This document shows, in pieces, positions 36,001 to 43,417 of a stretch of 45,344 nucleotides of DNA. Made by a program: the position numbers and the translations under genes. Each line of letters starts with the position of its first letter. Within the stretch, counting starts at the first letter, position 1. Source of the DNA: Paracoccaceae bacterium (GTDB taxonomy: Bacteria > Pseudomonadota > Alphaproteobacteria > Rhodobacterales > Rhodobacteraceae); contig JAKVCP010000023.1 of assembly GCA_022448925.1 (NCBI GenBank), positions 1-45,344 of the forward strand, given 5' to 3'. The notes beneath the pieces were generated by a model. It did no database searches. It was not told the origin of the DNA and saw only the letters and a list, made by a program, of their open reading frames with translations.

Positions 36001-36266
36001 ACCACCCGTTTGTCATCAAGCTCAAGAACGGCCAGGAACTAACTGTTCCAAAAGATAAAACTGCATCCGATATATTGTTGCAGAATGGGATCCACATCGA
36101 CGTCAAATGCGCCGACGGAATATGTGGCGTGTGCAAATGTGGTGTCATTTCTGGCCAAGTGGAGCACCGTGATTTTGTGCTGTCCAAGGCGCAACGCGAC
36201 ACCCAGATGATCCTCTGTCAATCCCGGGCCGCCAAGCCAGAAGGGGTCATTGAAATCGATCTGTAA
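33051..36266 (+). CDS. self-sufficient cobalamin-dependent reductive dehalogenase with fused FMN/[2Fe-2S] reductase
   Basis: A 1071-aa non-respiratory reductive dehalogenase of the BhbA/NpRdhA/JaRdhA class. Residues 1 to about 330 look like the degenerate duplicate of the B12-binding half. Residues about 350-690 form the catalytic half, with a candidate catalytic Tyr428 (PDWAWYSH) and the conserved NPYLGPRLKSGAITTDMPL segment (Arg534). Two [4Fe-4S] motifs follow: Cys560, 563, 566, 570 (FCENCNKCARECP) and Cys596, 609, 612, 616 (MCGRCMKTCPW). A phthalate-dioxygenase-reductase-like module follows: FMN motif RQYS at 805-808, NAD(P)H motif GGGIGITPM at 868-876, and plant-type [2Fe-2S] Cys1020, 1025, 1028, 1056. 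There is no Tat signal and no anchor gene, so it is cytoplasmic. ATG 33051 begins the family's N-terminus; the frame upstream overlaps dctB. Expected reaction: NAD(P)H-driven removal of halide, probably from a halogenated aromatic acid or phenol. Confidence 0.93.
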   Translation: MGLRFFSDKKRPVHMGPYPLERLARLNRPADVSQIPPMAPLSFRRPDAPESLVNAMGEYQAMMDALRDGLINKVKAGIPEDRQDRSNHLKAFGYFNDASMVGICDLPRAAHLDHPTTNPDIGRLAHDLKTRQTKTLATGIDVIMAELKDSMEAPPSTITDHTHAIVFLYENPRDILPEEAGTDWLEDALTHRACLRATETACVIANYIRLLGYDAKSHAPTASDVDLNMLTVASGLGTVEDNTVVVPYLGTSFGVAAVTCTLDLMSDKALAPADQQPWFQTQGPAWWLGAGFAKNALNRDPYAKRPFVKGAHPFERLKRVDTPTTYIDEPRVARVPKRADMFARAQFGDMGKAVQDNTKGGHYVRKTAPSYAQRRALGAFVLIQNGDPDPNGRRPTDVQRNADNIKATSYFLGVDAVGISRCPDWAWYSHDAAGAPIDPPHDQAISIIIDQGFETMEGASGDDWISVAQSMRAYLRFSLLGGVIAKQIRNLGYSAKAHTVMDGEVLQPPLLLLSGLGEVSRIGEVILNPYLGPRLKSGAITTDMPLAHDKPIDFGLQNFCENCNKCARECPSGAITAGPKLMFNGYEIWKSDSQKCATYRISTEGGAMCGRCMKTCPWNLEGLFAEAPFRWAASHIPAAAPALAALDDLAGRGGLNDTKKWWWDIELYEDGGYKPARKPLNRRDLQKNLDLRHEDQTLAVYPANLAPPPSPYPFPMDREAGIEAYQAMITATAYKLKLERGEDDHLHVYTPPGTDAPVLPLIVSQVQPMTESVTKYEFRAADGADLPPWTAGAHLDIVVAPEFLRQYSMSGDPADRKTYQIGVLREDEGRGGSKMLHRIFNEGRRVFVSRPINHFDLVEDAKMTFLMGGGIGITPMIAFAHRLHHLGRPFELHFSVTRRAAAPYLNDLAKVAWSRNVYLHVSDEGTRADLSALLSGYQPGHHVYTCGPDRYMSAVIEAAEANGFPDDARHLEYFSVPDSPDYVNHPFVIKLKNGQELTVPKDKTASDILLQNGIHIDVKCADGICGVCKCGVISGQVEHRDFVLSKAQRDTQMILCQSRAAKPEGVIEIDL

Positions 36267-36309
36267 GAGACAGCCCGGCCAGACAGGGGTCAGCAGCAGA
36301 AGCGGTCGT

Positions 36310-36347
36310 TCTGATCAAGAGCGCCGGTTTGGCAGCGCAAGATCAGA
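36310..36347 (+). other. stem-loop downstream of the dehalogenase gene
   Basis: TCTGATC (36310-36316) pairs with GATCAGA (36341-36347), and an inner GCGCC...GGCAGCGC pairing lies inside. It begins 44 bases after the dehalogenase stop and lacks a U-tract. It may be a 3' end-protecting structure or a weak terminator. Confidence 0.4.
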
Positions 36348-36569
36348 GCCCGTGGCAAGCTTTGATGCGAACACGGCGCCACTTAGGGTATCCGCCTTGC
36401 AAACGCCGTTGGCTGGGTGCCCGCGATCAGGCCCCGCGACCGCATGACGACACCAATCAAAACGATCAAGCGGTACGTCCAAGACGGCCTTGGGGCCACG
36501 AGACGTATCGACAATTCCAGCGCTCCATGAAAAAGCGGACAGGGGGAACGCGGTAACAGGGACGTCACG
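36348..36569. other. intergenic stretch upstream of the bluE gene
   Basis: Remainder of a 303-base gap between the dehalogenase and cobalamin genes. I searched it for a B12-box (AGCCAGGAGACC-like) and for the GCCCCCGC core of a cobalamin riboswitch and found neither in usable form. The short ORFs on both strands have no recognisable product. It presumably contains the promoter of the bluE-cbiB-cobC operon. Confidence 0.4.
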
Positions 36570-37382
36570 GTGTCGGACAAAGCGGTAAATTCTGGCTCGC
36601 CCTGCGCCGTGCCGGGCCATTTCGGGGAATGGCTGCAGGGGCGGTTTGGCCCTGATGGACCGCTCGCGTTGATCACGATCCCCTGCCCTCTTTTGCAGGC
36701 CCGTGTCGTAGCGCGTGGTGCCGGCGACAAGCTGGCTTTCTCATCCGAGCAACTGGATGCGTTTTGCGCCGGGCTTGGTCTTGCCACAACAGACGTGCCC
36801 GCATTGGCACGCGACATGCCGCTTGGGGCTGGCGCGGGGGCCTCGACGGCCACGCTGGTCGCGCTGGCACGATCGCTTGGGTTTTCGGGCCCGGCACAGA
36901 CGCTTGCACATGCATGCCTGCAAATCGAAGGCGCCACGGATCCTTTGATGTTTGACCACCCTGATCGGCTGCTGTGGGCCTCGCGCCGCGCATTGGTGCT
37001 CCGCCATATGCCACCGCCTCCGGCCTGCGAAATCATCGGCGGCTATTGGGGACCAGCATCACCAACCTTGCCCGAAGACGAAGATTTTCCAGACATCTCG
37101 GACCTGATACAGGCTTGGCCCGCTGCGGCGCGTTCTGGGCAGCCGGCGCAAACGGCCGACCTGGCGACGTCGTCGGCCAATCGCACGACGGCTCACCGTG
37201 GCCCAGGCGATGCGATGCCGGATCTGGCGCGGGATCTGGGGGCGCTTGGCCATATCCGGGCCCATACCGGGTCCGCCCGAGGCCTGATCTTTCCGCCTGA
37301 CGCCATCCCCAGCGCGGCGCGCGCTGCGCTGCGCGAGGCAGGGTTGCACGGTGTCTTTCAGTTCAGGACAGAAACGGCATGA
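36570..37382 (+). CDS. bluE: L-threonine kinase-like GHMP kinase (BluE/PduX)
   Basis: A 270-aa GHMP-superfamily kinase. The N-terminal substrate motif is CAVPGHFGEWLQGRFG, the ATP-binding loop is MPLGAGAGASTATLVALARSLG, and a late HTGSARGLIF segment resembles the third GHMP motif. In alphaproteobacteria BluE, like PduX, phosphorylates L-threonine to supply the aminopropanol phosphate arm of cobalamin. It starts with GTG 36570 and overlaps cbiB by ATGA. An Ala/Thr-rich segment at about residues 190-215 looks like a flexible insertion. Confidence 0.85.
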   Translation: MSDKAVNSGSPCAVPGHFGEWLQGRFGPDGPLALITIPCPLLQARVVARGAGDKLAFSSEQLDAFCAGLGLATTDVPALARDMPLGAGAGASTATLVALARSLGFSGPAQTLAHACLQIEGATDPLMFDHPDRLLWASRRALVLRHMPPPPACEIIGGYWGPASPTLPEDEDFPDISDLIQAWPAAARSGQPAQTADLATSSANRTTAHRGPGDAMPDLARDLGALGHIRAHTGSARGLIFPPDAIPSAARAALREAGLHGVFQFRTETA

Positions 37383-38317
37383 GCTTTGCAGCCATGATGC
37401 TTGCCGCTGTGGCGCTCGACGCGCTGCTGGGATGGCCCGCCGCCCTGTTTGCCCGTATCGGGCACCCGGTGACCTGGCTGGGCGCGCTGATTTCCGGACT
37501 CGACAGGATTTTGAATGCAGGGTCACCGCGCGCACGGTTTTGGACTGGCTGCGCAACCATCCTTTTGGTCGTCATGGCGGCCGCGCTGCCGGCCTTGGCC
37601 ATACAGATGATGTTGCCATCAACACCGGTTGGGACATTGATCGGGGCCGTGCTGGCCTGGCCGTTGATTGCCGTACGCTCAATGCACGACCATGTTCTGG
37701 CCGTCGCCCAGCCTTTGATGCGCGGTGACATGGCCGCCGCCCGGCACGCCGTTTCCATGATCGTCGGTCGGGATCCCTCACAGTTGGATGCTGCTGGCGT
37801 CGCGCGGGCAGGAACCGAAAGCCTGGCTGAAAACACCTCGGACGGGATTGTTGCCCCGGTGTTTTGGGGGGTTATTGCAGGGTTGCCGGGCATTGCCGCC
37901 TACAAGGCTATCAACACACTTGATTCCATGATCGGCCATCGCACGTCTCAGTATGAACACTTTGGCAAAGCCTCTGCCCGTATTGACGATTTGGTGAATC
38001 TTTTGCCCGCACGGCTGTGCGGCCTTGTGTTCGCTCTCGCGTCGGGACGCAGGGCACCCCAGGCATTCGGCGTGATGTGGCGTGATGCGCACCAGCACAG
38101 ATCCCCGAATGCGGGCTGGCCGGAAAGCGCCATGGCCGGGGCTTTGCAGATCCGACTGAGTGGTCCGCGTGTCTATGGTGACCGCATCGCGCCCGAGCCC
38201 TGGCTGAACGAGGGCGCTGACGACCCGCAGCCCACTGACCTTTTCCGCGCGCTGTCGCTGTATCGCCGCGCCATGGCGCTTATGGCGCTTGTTCTTCTTG
38301 GGCTTGCGTTTATGTAG
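37379..38317 (+). CDS. cbiB: adenosylcobinamide-phosphate synthase (CbiB / CobD of Pseudomonas nomenclature)
   Basis: A 312-aa membrane enzyme with several hydrophobic segments. It has the family hallmarks LDALLGWPAALFARIGHPVTWLG at the N-terminus and ESLAENTSDGIVAPVFWGVIAGLPGIAAYKAINTLDSMIGHR in the middle. It joins (R)-1-amino-2-propanol phosphate to adenosylcobyric acid. The gene sits between bluE and cobC, which supply that aminopropanol phosphate, so the three genes form a functional unit. Confidence 0.94.
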   Translation: MSFAAMMLAAVALDALLGWPAALFARIGHPVTWLGALISGLDRILNAGSPRARFWTGCATILLVVMAAALPALAIQMMLPSTPVGTLIGAVLAWPLIAVRSMHDHVLAVAQPLMRGDMAAARHAVSMIVGRDPSQLDAAGVARAGTESLAENTSDGIVAPVFWGVIAGLPGIAAYKAINTLDSMIGHRTSQYEHFGKASARIDDLVNLLPARLCGLVFALASGRRAPQAFGVMWRDAHQHRSPNAGWPESAMAGALQIRLSGPRVYGDRIAPEPWLNEGADDPQPTDLFRALSLYRRAMALMALVLLGLAFM

Positions 38318-38323
38318 CGAAAT

Positions 38324-39319
38324 ATGGCGAAAGAACCGACCCATACCCGCGACCACGGTGGCAACCTCGATGCAGCGATCGCGCGGTTTGGCGGTGATCG
38401 CACCGTCTGGCTGGACCTGTCCACCGGAATCAATCCGCAGCCCTATCCTTTGCCGTCGATACCGCCAGAGGCTTGGGCCGTGCTGCCGCGGCGAACCGAA
38501 ATGGAGTCCCTTTGCGCAGCAGCCCGGCTTGCCTATGACACGCAGGCTTCTGTCATTCCGTTTGCCGGTGCGCAGGCCGCCATTCAAGCCTTGCCGTGGA
38601 TCACGGACCCAGGCACCGCAAAAGTTCTTGGCCCCACCTACAACGAACATGCCGCAGCTTTTCGTATGGGGAAGTGGACCGTGTCAGAGGTGCCGACATT
38701 TCAGTCCCTGGCTGGGGCGAAATGCGCGGTTGTCGTCAATCCGAACAATCCTGGCGGGCAGTCCTACACGCCACAGGATCTGATTGAGCTTGCCTCGACG
38801 GTCGACTATCTGATTGTCGACGAAAGCTTTGCAGACCCGTCGCCAGCACTGTCAGTGGCCCCACACCTGCAGGGCGCGCCAGACAATGTCATCGTCCTCC
38901 GCTCGTTCGGAAAATTCTACGGCCTCGCGGGGCTGCGGCTGGGCTTTGCGCTTGCATCAGGCTCAGCTGCAAGCCGTCTTGCAGGCCTGGCCGGGCCTTG
39001 GCCTGTGTCCGGTCCGGCCCTGACAATCGCCGGTCATGCGCTGGCCGACACCGCCTGGCAACGCAAAACCACCGCCCGCCTGAAACGCGACGCTGAACGG
39101 CTTGATCACCTTGCATTTGCTGCTGGCTGGTCCTTGGTGGGCGGCACCCCCCTGTTTCGAACCTATCAGGCACCCAACGCGGTCCAGGCACAGGCCGCGA
39201 TGGCGCGGCAGCACGTCTGGAGCCGTATCTTTCCGTACTCACAAACCTGGGTGCGGCTTGGTTTGCCTCCCGAGGATCGGTGGGACCAGGTTCGGCAAGC
39301 CTTGTTGGCAGCGCGATAG
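38324..39319 (+). CDS. cobC: threonine-phosphate decarboxylase (CobC)
   Basis: A 331-aa PLP-dependent class I/II aminotransferase-fold enzyme: HGGNLDAAIARFGG, WLDLSTGINPQPYP, VVVNPNNPGGQ, DESFADPSP, and the PLP lysine in VLRSFGKFYGLAGLRLGF. It decarboxylates threonine O-3-phosphate to aminopropanol phosphate. This is CobC in the Pseudomonas/Rhodobacter naming and CobD in Salmonella. It starts six bases after the cbiB stop. Its stop is one base from the stop of the convergent cobQ. Confidence 0.94.
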   Translation: MAKEPTHTRDHGGNLDAAIARFGGDRTVWLDLSTGINPQPYPLPSIPPEAWAVLPRRTEMESLCAAARLAYDTQASVIPFAGAQAAIQALPWITDPGTAKVLGPTYNEHAAAFRMGKWTVSEVPTFQSLAGAKCAVVVNPNNPGGQSYTPQDLIELASTVDYLIVDESFADPSPALSVAPHLQGAPDNVIVLRSFGKFYGLAGLRLGFALASGSAASRLAGLAGPWPVSGPALTIAGHALADTAWQRKTTARLKRDAERLDHLAFAAGWSLVGGTPLFRTYQAPNAVQAQAAMARQHVWSRIFPYSQTWVRLGLPPEDRWDQVRQALLAAR

Positions 39320-39320
39320 G

Positions 39321-40769
39321 TCACCGCGCCGCAGATAGCAGGCCCGAGACATCCAGCGCATTTTCCAGGTGGTCGGCCAGTGCATCAAGGGTCGTTTCCA
39401 AGGCAGATTGGTAACGCAGTTCGGACGGAGCTGCACCTAAATCGGCCAACCAGGCTGCGCGGAACCCGTCATGCGCGAACATCCCGTGCAAATAGCTGCC
39501 AGCCACCCGTCCATCCGGCGACATCGCCCCGTCGGGCAGACCAGAAACATGGGCAAACGGCCGGGCGCAATCGGGCCCCGAGGTGCGGCCGATGTGAATT
39601 TCGTACCCGTCAAATTCCAAACCCGAGGCCGCATGCTGCGCGCGCACCTGCGTCAAACGTTTGTCCCCTGTCATCACGGTAGAGACATCGAGCAACCCAA
39701 GGCCCGCCGTTTCACCGGCCGGGCCCTCAATGCCGTCTGGATCCCGGATGACATGGCCCAGCATCTGGTAGCCTCCGCAAATGCCCAGAATGCGCCCCCC
39801 GCGGCGGTGATGGGCCAAGAGGTCGATGTCCCAGCCCTGAGCCCGCAAAAACTCCAGATCGCCGCGGGTCGACTTTGAGCCCGGCAAGATCACCAAATCG
39901 GCGTCTGCCGGGAGAGCTTCGCCGGCCGTCAGCATGGTCACACGCAGGTTGGGCTCTTGTGACAGAGGGTCCAGATCGTCGAAGTTCGCGATCCGCGACA
40001 GACGCAAACACACGACATGGAAGGCGCCTTTGCCCGGACTGCCCCCGATATCAAGCGCATCTTCAGCCGGCAGTTTCCACGCCTCTGGGAACCAGGGCGC
40101 CACGCCAAATCCTCGCCAACCCGTGCGCTGGCTGATCAGGGCATAGCCCTCATCAAAAAGCGTCGGATCACCGCGAAACTTATTGATAATAAACCCTTTT
40201 ATTCGATCCTCATCCGCAGGATCGATAACGGCTTGTGTTCCGACCACCTGGGCGATGACGCCGCCGCGGTCAATATCGCCACACAGTATTACGGGCACGC
40301 TGGCTGCCTGTGCGAAGCCCATGTTCGCGATATCGCCTGCCCGCAGGTTGACCTCGGCCGGACTGCCGGCACCTTCAACGATCACCAGATCGTGCTGCGC
40401 CTTGAGCCGTTCAAAACTTTCCAGCACCGCCGACATCAATGTCGGTTTCAGCTGCGCGTAGTCGCGCGCCTTGGCAGTGGTCAGGCGTTTGCCCTGAACC
40501 ACAACCTGTGATCCCACCTCTGTTTCCGGTTTCAACAGCACCGGGTTCATATCGGTATGCGGACGCAGTCCGCAGGCTCGTGCCTGCAATGCCTGAGCGC
40601 GCCCGATTTCACCTCCGTCTTCGGTGACCGCGGCATTGTTGGACATGTTTTGCGGTTTGAAAGGGGCAACCTTGATACCCCGCCGCAGCGCCGCACGGCA
40701 TAGGCCGGCGACCAACATCGACTTGCCCACATTTGAGCCCGTGCCCTGCACCATCAGCGCCTTGCCCAT
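39321..40769 (-). CDS. cobQ: cobyric acid synthase (CobQ)
   Basis: A 482-aa glutamine amidotransferase. The N-terminal dethiobiotin-synthetase-like ATPase domain has [13 protein letters not shown] and [10 protein letters not shown]. The C-terminal GATase has the nucleophile Cys in [12 protein letters not shown] and the His in [13 protein letters not shown]. It amidates side chains of adenosylcobyrinate a,c-diamide. ATG 40769 has GGGGG upstream; earlier in-frame ATGs lack support. It is separated from cobO by a decayed hydrolase gene on the same strand. Confidence 0.95.
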   Translation of the reverse strand: MGKALMVQGTGSNVGKSMLVAGLCRAALRRGIKVAPFKPQNMSNNAAVTEDGGEIGRAQALQARACGLRPHTDMNPVLLKPETEVGSQVVVQGKRLTTAKARDYAQLKPTLMSAVLESFERLKAQHDLVIVEGAGSPAEVNLRAGDIANMGFAQAASVPVILCGDIDRGGVIAQVVGTQAVIDPADEDRIKGFIINKFRGDPTLFDEGYALISQRTGWRGFGVAPWFPEAWKLPAEDALDIGGSPGKGAFHVVCLRLSRIANFDDLDPLSQEPNLRVTMLTAGEALPADADLVILPGSKSTRGDLEFLRAQGWDIDLLAHHRRGGRILGICGGYQMLGHVIRDPDGIEGPAGETAGLGLLDVSTVMTGDKRLTQVRAQHAASGLEFDGYEIHIGRTSGPDCARPFAHVSGLPDGAMSPDGRVAGSYLHGMFAHDGFRAAWLADLGAAPSELRYQSALETTLDALADHLENALDVSGLLSAAR

Positions 40770-41106
40770 GCGTCCCCCGATTGTCATCCTGTCAAAACAC
40801 CCACCGTCAAGCGCCAGACGACAGATTAGAAGCATTTCAAAGTCCCTGCCAGACGGAAAAATCATGGGCGTTTCGCCACCACGCAGCCGGGGCTGTCCGT
40901 CAGACGGTAGAGCGTTATTGGTTTACAAAGCTCAGGATCAGAACAGCCAGATAGGAGTTGGGCGGTGCTTAGAAACAACTGGCGGATCAAGGTGTATGAC
41001 GGTGTCTGTTCCCGTGCACAATGAAAGACCGGGGGTTACAAGATCGCAACGGGGCGGGACGGGATCATCGGTGACACACATGCGCAGAGCCGGCGATGAA
41101 ACCCTT
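40770..41106. other. intergenic stretch between the hydrolase pseudogene and cobQ
   Basis: A 337-base gap upstream of cobQ. Several short ORFs exist on both strands, but none has a recognisable product or ribosome-binding site. No riboswitch core or convincing hairpin was seen. It probably contains the cobQ promoter. Confidence 0.4.
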
Positions 41107-41991
41107 TCATCCCACATGATCTGCGGCTGCGAACTCTGCCAGTCCTTCATCACTGTGATCCGTAAAGCTCGCCACGGTCACAGGGTCTTTTGCATCCGGA
41201 AAGTGATACACAGCGCTGGCGCAAAACGGCCCGGACCCTGAGTGGCCAACCGCGCGGCCAAGACCTTCAATGGATCCAGACATAAGCCCCAGGGCATACC
41301 CGCATTGAGACCACGGCCGCCCTTGCAAAGGACCGCCAAGCGATGTTGTCTCTGTCATCTGTTTCACGCTTTCGGGCCGCAATAGGTCCCCCGAAATCAG
41401 GCCATGAAGCACACCTGCGGCATCTGCTCCGGTGCCGATAAGACATCCGTGGTAAACCCACTTGGGATCGTAACTTGCAGAATCAGCCCAATGTAGTTTG
41501 GCGAATTGCTATTGGGTGCTGGCCAGTTCGATACTCTGAAGCCCCAAGGGCAGGCAGATCATAGTGCGCACCAACTGCCCAAGCGATTGCCCGGTTGCGG
41601 CTTCGATCGCATCTCGTACAAACATGTAGCCAATGTTCGAGTATGACCACCCTTGTCCCGGCTCAAAAAGCAGTCCCGCAGACAAAGCCAAAGCAAGCAT
41701 CTCGTCGCGGGCCCAAGAAACATCATGCGCCTGAACCGCGCGCGCATACTCTGTAAGATGACTATAATCAGGCAAGCCGGAGGTGTGCGCAAGCAGGTGA
41801 CGAAGTGTGTAAGCGGTGCCGTCAATTGGCGCGTCCAGATCCACAATGGCCTCTTCACGCAACTTCAGCGTGCAGATGGCAATCACGGTTTTGGTGAAGC
41901 TCCAGTAGGGAAAAAGCGACCCTTTCAGCCCCGTACCACCTTCGCTGTCAGACGATTTAATCCAATAAGTCTGGGGGTTTGCGTTAATCAT
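41107..41991 (-). pseudogene. class C beta-lactamase-type serine hydrolase, interrupted by in-frame TAG
   Basis: Reads through as one 294-codon frame except for a TAG at 41509-41511. The three penicillin-recognising motifs survive: SxxK in PYWSFTKTVIA, YxN in GWSYSNIGYMF, and an H-S-G motif in AVGHSGSG, the last one lying after the stop. The residues around the stop (STQ, stop, QFAKLHWAD) continue the protein without a frameshift. The ATG at 41991 directly follows another in-frame TAG (41992-41994), and the codons before it (CALLVSLMDQSPQAF) could be the lost N-terminus, so the gene may once have begun between the cobO stop (42079) and here. It is probably a pseudogene. The N-terminal 160-aa piece alone would be inactive. 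Confidence 0.75.
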
Positions 41992-42078
41992 CTAAAACGC
42001 CTGCGGACTTTGATCCATCAATGACACCAGAAGCGCGCAGCCGGTATGCGCATCTTGGCAAGCTGTTCGGGTCGAGTC

Positions 42079-42693
42079 CTAGAACTCCACGCCTTTCTGC
42101 GCCTTTACACCAAGATCTTTGAACGGGTGTTTGACAAGCGTCATCTCGGTCACCAGGTCAGCCGCCTCGATCAGTTCTGGCTTTGCGTTGCGTCCGGTCA
42201 AACACACATGGGTCATCTCGGGCTTGGAGGTCAGCAAGAAGTCGACAACTTCGTCTATGTCCAGATAGTCGTAGCGCAATGCGATGTTGATTTCGTCCAG
42301 AAGCACAAATTGCACCTCTGGGTCCAGGATCTGCGTCTTTGCGATGTCCCACCCGTTTTGCGCCGCCGCGACATCACGCTCACGGTCTTGTGTTTCCCAG
42401 GTAAAGCCCTCTCCCGAAATGAAAAACCGGCATTCGTCCGAGAACTTTCCGCGCAACAGCTCAGCTTCGCCGGTGACCCATGTGCCCTTGATGAACTGGA
42501 CCACGGAACACGGCATACCATGGGCAATACAACGCATGATCATGCCAAACCCGCTGGAAGATTTCCCTTTGCCCGGACCGGTGTGCACCATGATCAGACC
42601 TTTTTTTTCGGTCTTGGTCGCCATCATCCGATCCCGCGCGGCCTTGATCTTTTTCATTTTCTCGTTGTGGCGGGCATTCACATCCTGGTTCAT
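42079..42693 (-). CDS. cobO: cob(I)yrinic acid a,c-diamide adenosyltransferase (CobO/BtuR)
   Basis: A 204-aa enzyme matching CobO throughout: the P-loop HTGPGKGKSSSGFGM, then QFIKGTW, VLLDEINIALRYDYLD and VCLTGRNAKPELIEAADLVTEM. It adenosylates the corrinoid cobalt in an ATP-dependent step. It is divergent from the riboswitch-controlled cobW/cobN operon, whose leader begins 48 bases upstream of the cobO start. Confidence 0.96.
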   Translation of the reverse strand: MNQDVNARHNEKMKKIKAARDRMMATKTEKKGLIMVHTGPGKGKSSSGFGMIMRCIAHGMPCSVVQFIKGTWVTGEAELLRGKFSDECRFFISGEGFTWETQDRERDVAAAQNGWDIAKTQILDPEVQFVLLDEINIALRYDYLDIDEVVDFLLTSKPEMTHVCLTGRNAKPELIEAADLVTEMTLVKHPFKDLGVKAQKGVEF

Positions 42694-42741
42694 GGCGGTC
42701 CTTGTCCTTGACTTTGCATCACGCGTAGCGCATCTGCGGAC

Positions 42742-42921
42742 GGGTTGGTGCCTGTGTCAACAGGTGAAAAGGGAATGTGCAGCCGGAAACCCGGTCAGGC
42801 ACAGCCGCCCCCGCGACCGTACCGTGGAAAGGGTGCCCAAAGGCCGCTGGTTCAGGCAGAACCGGGAAGGCAGGACACCCACGGGTCAACAGGCCCAGAT
42901 CCGCAAGCCGGGAGACCTGCC
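42742..42921 (+). ncRNA. cobalamin riboswitch
   Basis: The conserved elements of the AdoCbl riboswitch occur in order: GGTTGGTGCC at 42743, GGTGAAAAGGGAA at 42762-42774, GCCGCCCCCGCGACCGT in the core at about 42804-42820, GGGAAGG near 42864, and the B12-box AGCCGGGAGACCTGCC at 42906-42921. It precedes the DUF1636-cobW-cobN genes, so cobalamin should repress them. It does not precede the dehalogenase or bluE genes. Confidence 0.92.
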
Positions 42922-43005
42922 AACAGATGTGACACGAAACCGGACGGGGTGTTCCGGGGTCGGGCCAAGAACGGGCGGGATGCCCGGGCCCTACTCCTGC
43001 GCCGT

Positions 43006-43017
43006 CCTCGAACGAGG
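43006..43017 (+). promoter_or_regulatory. hairpin over the ribosome-binding site of the DUF1636 gene
   Basis: CCTC-GAAC-GAGG places the probable Shine-Dalgarno GAGG (43014-43017, seven bases before ATG 43025) in a small hairpin. It is a candidate expression platform for translational control by the upstream riboswitch. Confidence 0.4.
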
Positions 43018-43024
43018 CCATAGG

Positions 43025-43417
43025 ATGTGTGAGCGACCGCCAACCGAGCTTCTGGTCTGCACCAAATGCCGACGCGGGCAAGAGCCGTTGAAAGATGACC
43101 GTCGTCCCGGCGCACATCTGTTTGACTCTCTCGAAGCAGCCGGATTGCCGAACGGCGTGACCCTTAGGGCCGTCGAGTGCCTTCAGAATTGTGACAACGG
43201 TTGCACGATCGCGCTCCGCGGAGGCCCCGAGCGTTGGACGTATGTCTACGGAAATGTGCATGAAGTGTCGCATCCGGACGTTATCGCAGATGGCGTTGCG
43301 CGCTATCATGAGACAGCCGATGGGATCATCCCCTGGCGCGAGCGGCCAGAACACTTCAAACGCAATTGCATTGCCCGCATCCCACCACAAACGCCCATCA
43401 AGGAGGCCGCAAAATGA
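43025..43417 (+). CDS. DUF1636 metal-binding protein
   Basis: A 130-aa protein of the DUF1636 family, with a thioredoxin-like ferredoxin-type arrangement of cysteines: LLVCTKCRRG near the N-terminus and VECLQNCDNGCTIAL in the middle. PERWTYVYGNVHE and the HPDVIADGVARY segment are also typical. The family regularly accompanies cobW and cobN; a metal-handling role is presumed but not proven. ATG 43025 is the first start after the riboswitch; the long open frame upstream runs through the riboswitch and antisense to cobO and is rejected. It overlaps cobW by ATGA. Confidence 0.85.
   Translation: MCERPPTELLVCTKCRRGQEPLKDDRRPGAHLFDSLEAAGLPNGVTLRAVECLQNCDNGCTIALRGGPERWTYVYGNVHEVSHPDVIADGVARYHETADGIIPWRERPEHFKRNCIARIPPQTPIKEAAK

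Noticed and set aside
36267..36569. Cobalamin riboswitch before bluE
   Set aside because: No B12-box and no ordered core motifs; isolated CCCCGCGACCGC resemblance only.
36383..37036. 217-codon minus-strand ORF
   Set aside because: Antisense to bluE, which is supported by GHMP motifs; product composition is that of a shadow frame.
40624..41241. 205-codon plus-strand ORF
   Set aside because: Largely antisense to cobQ and the gap behind it; low-complexity, Pro/Arg/Ser-rich product with no family resemblance.
41509..41511. Recoding of TAG as a sense codon in this genome
   Set aside because: TAG ends several intact genes in the window (pcaB-like, iolE, the periplasmic sensor, cobC, cobO), so it is an ordinary stop here.
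42284..43024. Upstream extension of the DUF1636 frame
   Set aside because: It runs antisense through cobO and across the cobalamin riboswitch; the family begins at ATG 43025.
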